8,668 bases of DNA from assembly GCA_024638355.1 (NCBI GenBank), contig JAHEKO010000053.1, positions 5,299 through 13,966 of the forward strand, in the 5' to 3' direction. Below, in pieces: positions 6,733 to 8,668 of this stretch (the stretch's first letter is position 1; every line of letters starts with the position of its first letter). Below the pieces are notes generated by a model that was not told the DNA's origin, ran no database searches, and saw only the letters and a list, made by a program, of their open reading frames with translations. This DNA is from Acidobacteriota bacterium (GTDB taxonomy: Bacteria > Acidobacteriota > Thermoanaerobaculia > Multivoradales > JAHEKO01). The position numbers and the translations under genes are program-made.

Positions 6733-7320
6733 TCAATCGGTAAGGAAGTCGGCCAGCTGCTCTTTGAGCATCTGCCGACCCCGGAAGAGCTTGTTCTTCA
6801 CCGTGCCGAGCGGCATCTCCTTGAGGGTCGCGATCTCGTCGTAGGAAAGCTCGCCGTAGTGTCTCAGCACGATCAACTCCCGGTACTCCCACGGCAGGCG
6901 TTCGATCGCCCCCTGGATGGCGGCGCCGCGCTCGAGGTTGCGCAGGTCGCCGTAGGGCCCGCGGTCCTGGCTGGGGAACTCCCAGGTGCGCTGGTCGCTG
7001 CTGTCGGCGCGGGGCCGATCCATCGAGACGAGCTGCAGACGCCGCTTGCGAATCTCGTCGATCGCGGCGTTCTGCGCGACGCGAAACAGCCAGGTCGAGA
7101 ACTTGTACTTGGGGTTGTAGCGATCGAGAGCCCGGTAGACCTTGAGAAAGACCTCCTGGGCCAGGTCGTTGGCCTCGCCGAAGTCGCGTAGCAGGCGGTA
7201 GAGATAATTGACCAGCCGGCCCTGGTAGCGATTGACGAGTTCACCGAAGCTCTCCTGGTCTCCTTCGAGAACCGCCGCGATCAGCTCTATGTCCGTCGAT
7301 TGCGGCGGCTCGTTCGTCAT
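6733..7320 (-). CDS. ECF-type RNA polymerase sigma factor (sigma-70 family, RpoE-like)
   Basis: This is a 195-residue group IV sigma factor that directs RNA polymerase to a dedicated promoter set. Region sigma2 is at about 24-94, with the core-binding and -10 recognition helices (EANDLAQEVFLKVYRALDRY, then STWLFRVAQNAAIDEIRKRR). A variable linker follows at about 95-133. Region sigma4 is at about 134-188 (IERLPWEYRELIVLRHYGELS), with the helix-turn-helix YDEIATLKEMPLGTVKNKLF at 160-179. There is no region 1 or 3, as expected. The ATG start is firm: an in-frame TAA lies one codon upstream (TAA-ACA-ATG), so no longer protein is possible. No Shine-Dalgarno precedes it. The anti-sigma gene follows by 14 bases and the bactofilin-like gene is next, so autoregulation of this operon is likely; a candidate ECF promoter sits right before the ATG. 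Confidence 0.97.
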   Translation of the reverse strand: MTNEPPQSTDIELIAAVLEGDQESFGELVNRYQGRLVNYLYRLLRDFGEANDLAQEVFLKVYRALDRYNPKYKFSTWLFRVAQNAAIDEIRKRRLQLVSMDRPRADSSDQRTWEFPSQDRGPYGDLRNLERGAAIQGAIERLPWEYRELIVLRHYGELSYDEIATLKEMPLGTVKNKLFRGRQMLKEQLADFLTD

Positions 7321-7324
7321 TGTT

Positions 7325-7350
7325 TACGCTACGGGGGGTCGAAGGTTGCA
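7325..7350 (-). promoter_or_regulatory. Candidate ECF promoter of the sigma operon (possibly autoregulatory)
   Basis: The - strand has TGCAAC (7350-7345), exactly 16 bases, then CGTA (7328-7325). This resembles the AAC...CGT arrangement used by many ECF sigmas, for example the Bacillus SigW pattern TGAAAC-N16-CGTA. The -10 element ends 4 bases before the ATG, so transcription would start at or next to the A of ATG, giving a leaderless message. Self-recognition by the downstream sigma is inference; a single motif match in GC-rich DNA can be chance. Confidence 0.45.
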
Positions 7351-7359
7351 GTCTCGCGG

Positions 7360-7391
7360 GCCCCCTGCCGCTGCGTGGGGGCGCTCTTTTT
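7360..7391 (+). terminator. Intrinsic-terminator-like hairpin oriented on the + strand
   Basis: On the + strand GCCCCC (7360-7365) pairs with GGGGGC (7377-7382) around an 11-base loop, followed after GC by TCTTTTT (7385-7391). This is a good Rho-independent shape, but there is no + strand gene upstream. It could end antisense transcription coming through the sigma operon, or serve only as a hairpin for - strand transcripts of the small membrane gene, where no T run follows the stem. Confidence 0.45.
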
Positions 7392-7421
7392 CGGGTTACC
7401 GCGCGAGGCGAACCGAGATGA

Positions 7422-7580
7422 CTATCCCCGGTAGAGGCGCCGGCCCGCCAGGAACATGACGCCGCCGATCGCCAGCAGCGCGATCTCCGTTCTCAGCGCC
7501 GAATAGACCAGGCCGATCAGCAGCGCCGAACCGACGATCGCCAGCCCCAACAGCTGGAGAATCCACCCCATGCTCTGCAT
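7422..7580 (-). CDS. Small two-helix membrane protein, unknown function
   Basis: This is a 52-residue, strongly hydrophobic protein from the ATG at 7580. It has two membrane helices: about 5-24 (WILQLLGLAIVGSALLIGLV) and about 30-44 (EIALLAIGGVMFLAG), ending in the basic tail RRLYRG, which suggests a cytosolic C-terminus. Other possible starts are a GTG at 7604 (adds eight residues, MSPYTAPG) and an ATG at 7571 (removes three). I prefer 7580 because promoter-like hexamers lie over the GTG region and the helix-only core is unaffected; none of the three has a clear Shine-Dalgarno. The helix-turn-helix hydrophobic layout without charged residues in the membrane and a normal stop argue for a real gene, and similar tiny two-helix proteins are common in GC-rich environmental genomes. 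No function can be assigned. It lies about 100 bases upstream of the sigma gene on the same strand. Confidence 0.62.
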   Translation of the reverse strand: MQSMGWILQLLGLAIVGSALLIGLVYSALRTEIALLAIGGVMFLAGRRLYRG

Positions 7581-7589
7581 CCCGGGCGC

Positions 7590-7618
7590 AGTGTAAGGGG
7601 ACACCCAGCGGAATGCAA
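7590..7618 (-). promoter_or_regulatory. Promoter-like hexamers upstream of the small membrane gene
   Basis: The - strand carries TTGCAT (7618-7613), 17 bases, then TACACT (7595-7590), 9 bases before the ATG at 7580. The spacing is ideal for the housekeeping sigma; matches to consensus are 3/6 and 4/6. The predicted start of transcription would leave a leader of only about 3 bases. Confidence 0.35.
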
Positions 7619-7638
7619 AAGGCGCCGCCCGAGGGCGG
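7617..7638 (-). terminator. Short intrinsic-terminator-like hairpin after the HEAT-cyclophilin gene
   Basis: On the - strand CCGCC pairs with GGCGG (within 7638-7625) around a 4-base loop, followed by CGCC and TTTT (7620-7617). It begins 16 bases past the cyclophilin TAG. The stem is short but GC-only; the T run is only four bases, so termination may be partial. Its tail overlaps the -35-like element of the small membrane gene. Confidence 0.45.
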
Positions 7639-7654
7639 TCGCCGTTCCCTCTCC

Positions 7655-8668
7655 CTAGCCGCCCCCGTCCTCGACCTCGGCCAGGCGCTGGATGACATCG
7701 CCCTGCTCGATCAGGTCGAGCACCCGGTCACCACCCACCACCGTGCCGAAGAGGGTGAACTCTCCCTCGAGATGCGGCTGCGGTGACAGCGTGATGAAGA
7801 ACTGGCTGCCTGCCGTATCGGAGCCGGACAGCGCCATGCCGATGGCGCCCCGCCCGAACGGCAGCCGGTTCTTCTCGTCGCGAAGGGTGTAGCCGGGCCC
7901 TCCCCAACCGTCGCCGCGCGGATCGCCCGCCTGGACCACGAAGTCCGGCACCACGCGATGGAACGTCAGGCCGTCGTAGAAGCGCTGATTGGCCAGCTGC
8001 AGGAAGTTCTCGCAGGTCAGCGGCGCCTCGGGGCAGTGGATCCGCAGGCGCAGGACGCCGTGGCGGGTCTCCAGCTCGGCGAAGCGCGGCTCGCGGATTC
8101 GCCGCGCCAGCTCCCGGTAGTCGGCGATCCCGCGGTCGGTCTCGAACTCACCCGGCGGCGGCAACGGCCGCCCCAGCTCGCCCAGCGCGGCGGCCGCGCG
8201 CCGGCGCACCGGGTAGTCCCAGGCGCGCTGGAGCTGTTCCAGCATGGCGACGATGAGGCCTCGCTCCCGCGGCTCGCTCAGCGCGCGCTCGCGAAGCGCG
8301 TCGACCCCGCTCAAGCCGACGTCGGCGAGGTAGCGGGCGCTCGAGTCGGCGAGCGGCCGACGCAGCTCTTCGACCGGCAGCACCGGATTCGCCGCCAGCC
8401 AATCGAGCGCCACCGCGCGCACCGCCGGGTCGTCGTCCCCGAGAGCCGCCCGCGCGGCCGCGGTCGCCGCCTCGTCGCCCGGCTCGAGAAGCTCCGCCAG
8501 CACCGCGAGGCGCACTCCCGCCTCGCGATCATCGCGCAGGCGCTCGAGGACGCCGCGTGCGCCCAGATCGCCGGCCGCCTCGGCGGCCCGGGCGCGCAGC
8601 ACCGGTTCGCTCGAGCGCGCCGCCTCGGCGATCAGATCCGCCGCGACCGGATCGCGCCCCGAGGTGAG
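7655..8668 (-). CDS. HEAT-repeat protein with C-terminal cyclophilin-type peptidyl-prolyl isomerase domain (5' end outside window)
   Basis: The frame stays open to the right edge, so the gene is 5'-truncated by the window; 337 residues are visible. A GTG at 8602 is in frame, but the HEAT pattern continues upstream of it (ADLIAEAARSSEPVLRARAA), so it is probably not the start. Residues 1-160 or so are alpha-helical HEAT-like repeats (VLRARAAEAAGDLGARG, PAVRAVALDWLAANPVL, VRRRAAAALGELGRPL). From about 198 to the end is a cyclophilin domain that catalyses cis-trans isomerisation of X-Pro bonds: FHRVVPDFVVQAGDP with the catalytic R238, GSQFFITLSPQPHLEGEFTLFG with QFF at 289-291, and H299 where human CypA has the cyclosporin-contacting Trp. 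The shape is that of the short bacterial type. HEAT repeats probably select partners or anchor the enzyme. Localisation cannot be judged without the N-terminus. A terminator-like hairpin follows the TAG. Confidence 0.93.
   Translation of the reverse strand, partial: LTSGRDPVAADLIAEAARSSEPVLRARAAEAAGDLGARGVLERLRDDREAGVRLAVLAELLEPGDEAATAAARAALGDDDPAVRAVALDWLAANPVLPVEELRRPLADSSARYLADVGLSGVDALRERALSEPRERGLIVAMLEQLQRAWDYPVRRRAAAALGELGRPLPPPGEFETDRGIADYRELARRIREPRFAELETRHGVLRLRIHCPEAPLTCENFLQLANQRFYDGLTFHRVVPDFVVQAGDPRGDGWGGPGYTLRDEKNRLPFGRGAIGMALSGSDTAGSQFFITLSPQPHLEGEFTLFGTVVGGDRVLDLIEQGDVIQRLAEVEDGGG

Noticed and set aside
6719..6892. Upstream extension of the anti-sigma frame into the sigma gene
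   Set aside because: It would overlap the conserved sigma4 region, whereas the ATG at 6718 has a good ribosome binding site and matches family N-termini.
1..8668. Mobile element, CRISPR array or defence island
   Set aside because: No direct repeats with spacers, transposase, integrase, nuclease or toxin-antitoxin pattern was seen; codon use and composition look uniform across the window.

Overview
The window is GC-rich bacterial chromosomal DNA, densely packed with genes. I see no phage, transposon, CRISPR, rRNA or tRNA signature. Gene style suggests an environmental Gram-negative-type bacterium, perhaps Acidobacteriota or a similar deep lineage: zinc-ribbon/TPR proteins, a HEAT-cyclophilin fusion, and an ECF sigma / zf-HC2 anti-sigma / bactofilin-like cassette. 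That placement is inference, because no phylogenetic marker could be searched.

Layout. Only the leftmost gene is on the + strand (1-1365). It encodes a CNNM/CBS/CorC-HlyC membrane protein of the 'hemolysin family' (UPF0053). It ends 9 bases from the stop of proS, which runs toward it. Everything else is on the - strand. Read in the direction of transcription from the right edge, the order is: a HEAT-repeat/cyclophilin prolyl isomerase whose 5' end is off the window; a 52-residue two-helix membrane protein; an ECF sigma factor; its zinc-binding membrane anti-sigma factor; a secreted-and-membrane-anchored bactofilin-like protein; a cytosolic zinc-ribbon/TPR protein; and prolyl-tRNA synthetase.

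How the genes work together. The clear functional unit is the sigma / anti-sigma / bactofilin-like trio (5190-7320). The sigma and anti-sigma genes are 14 bases apart, and the anti-sigma and bactofilin-like genes overlap by 4 bases (GTGA), so they are almost certainly one transcript. This looks like an envelope-responsive regulatory module whose third product has an exported beta-repeat region followed by several membrane helices. The other genes are housekeeping (proS, prolyl isomerase, CNNM protein) or of unknown role (TPR protein, small membrane protein).

The most interesting signals are modest. The sigma gene has an ECF-type promoter-like motif (TGCAAC-N16-CGTA) so close to the ATG that the mRNA would be nearly leaderless, and an in-frame TAA just upstream fixes that start. 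The small membrane gene has a similar close-in promoter-like arrangement. An intrinsic-terminator-like hairpin points along the + strand where no + gene exists. I found no convincing new defence, mobile or catalytic system.
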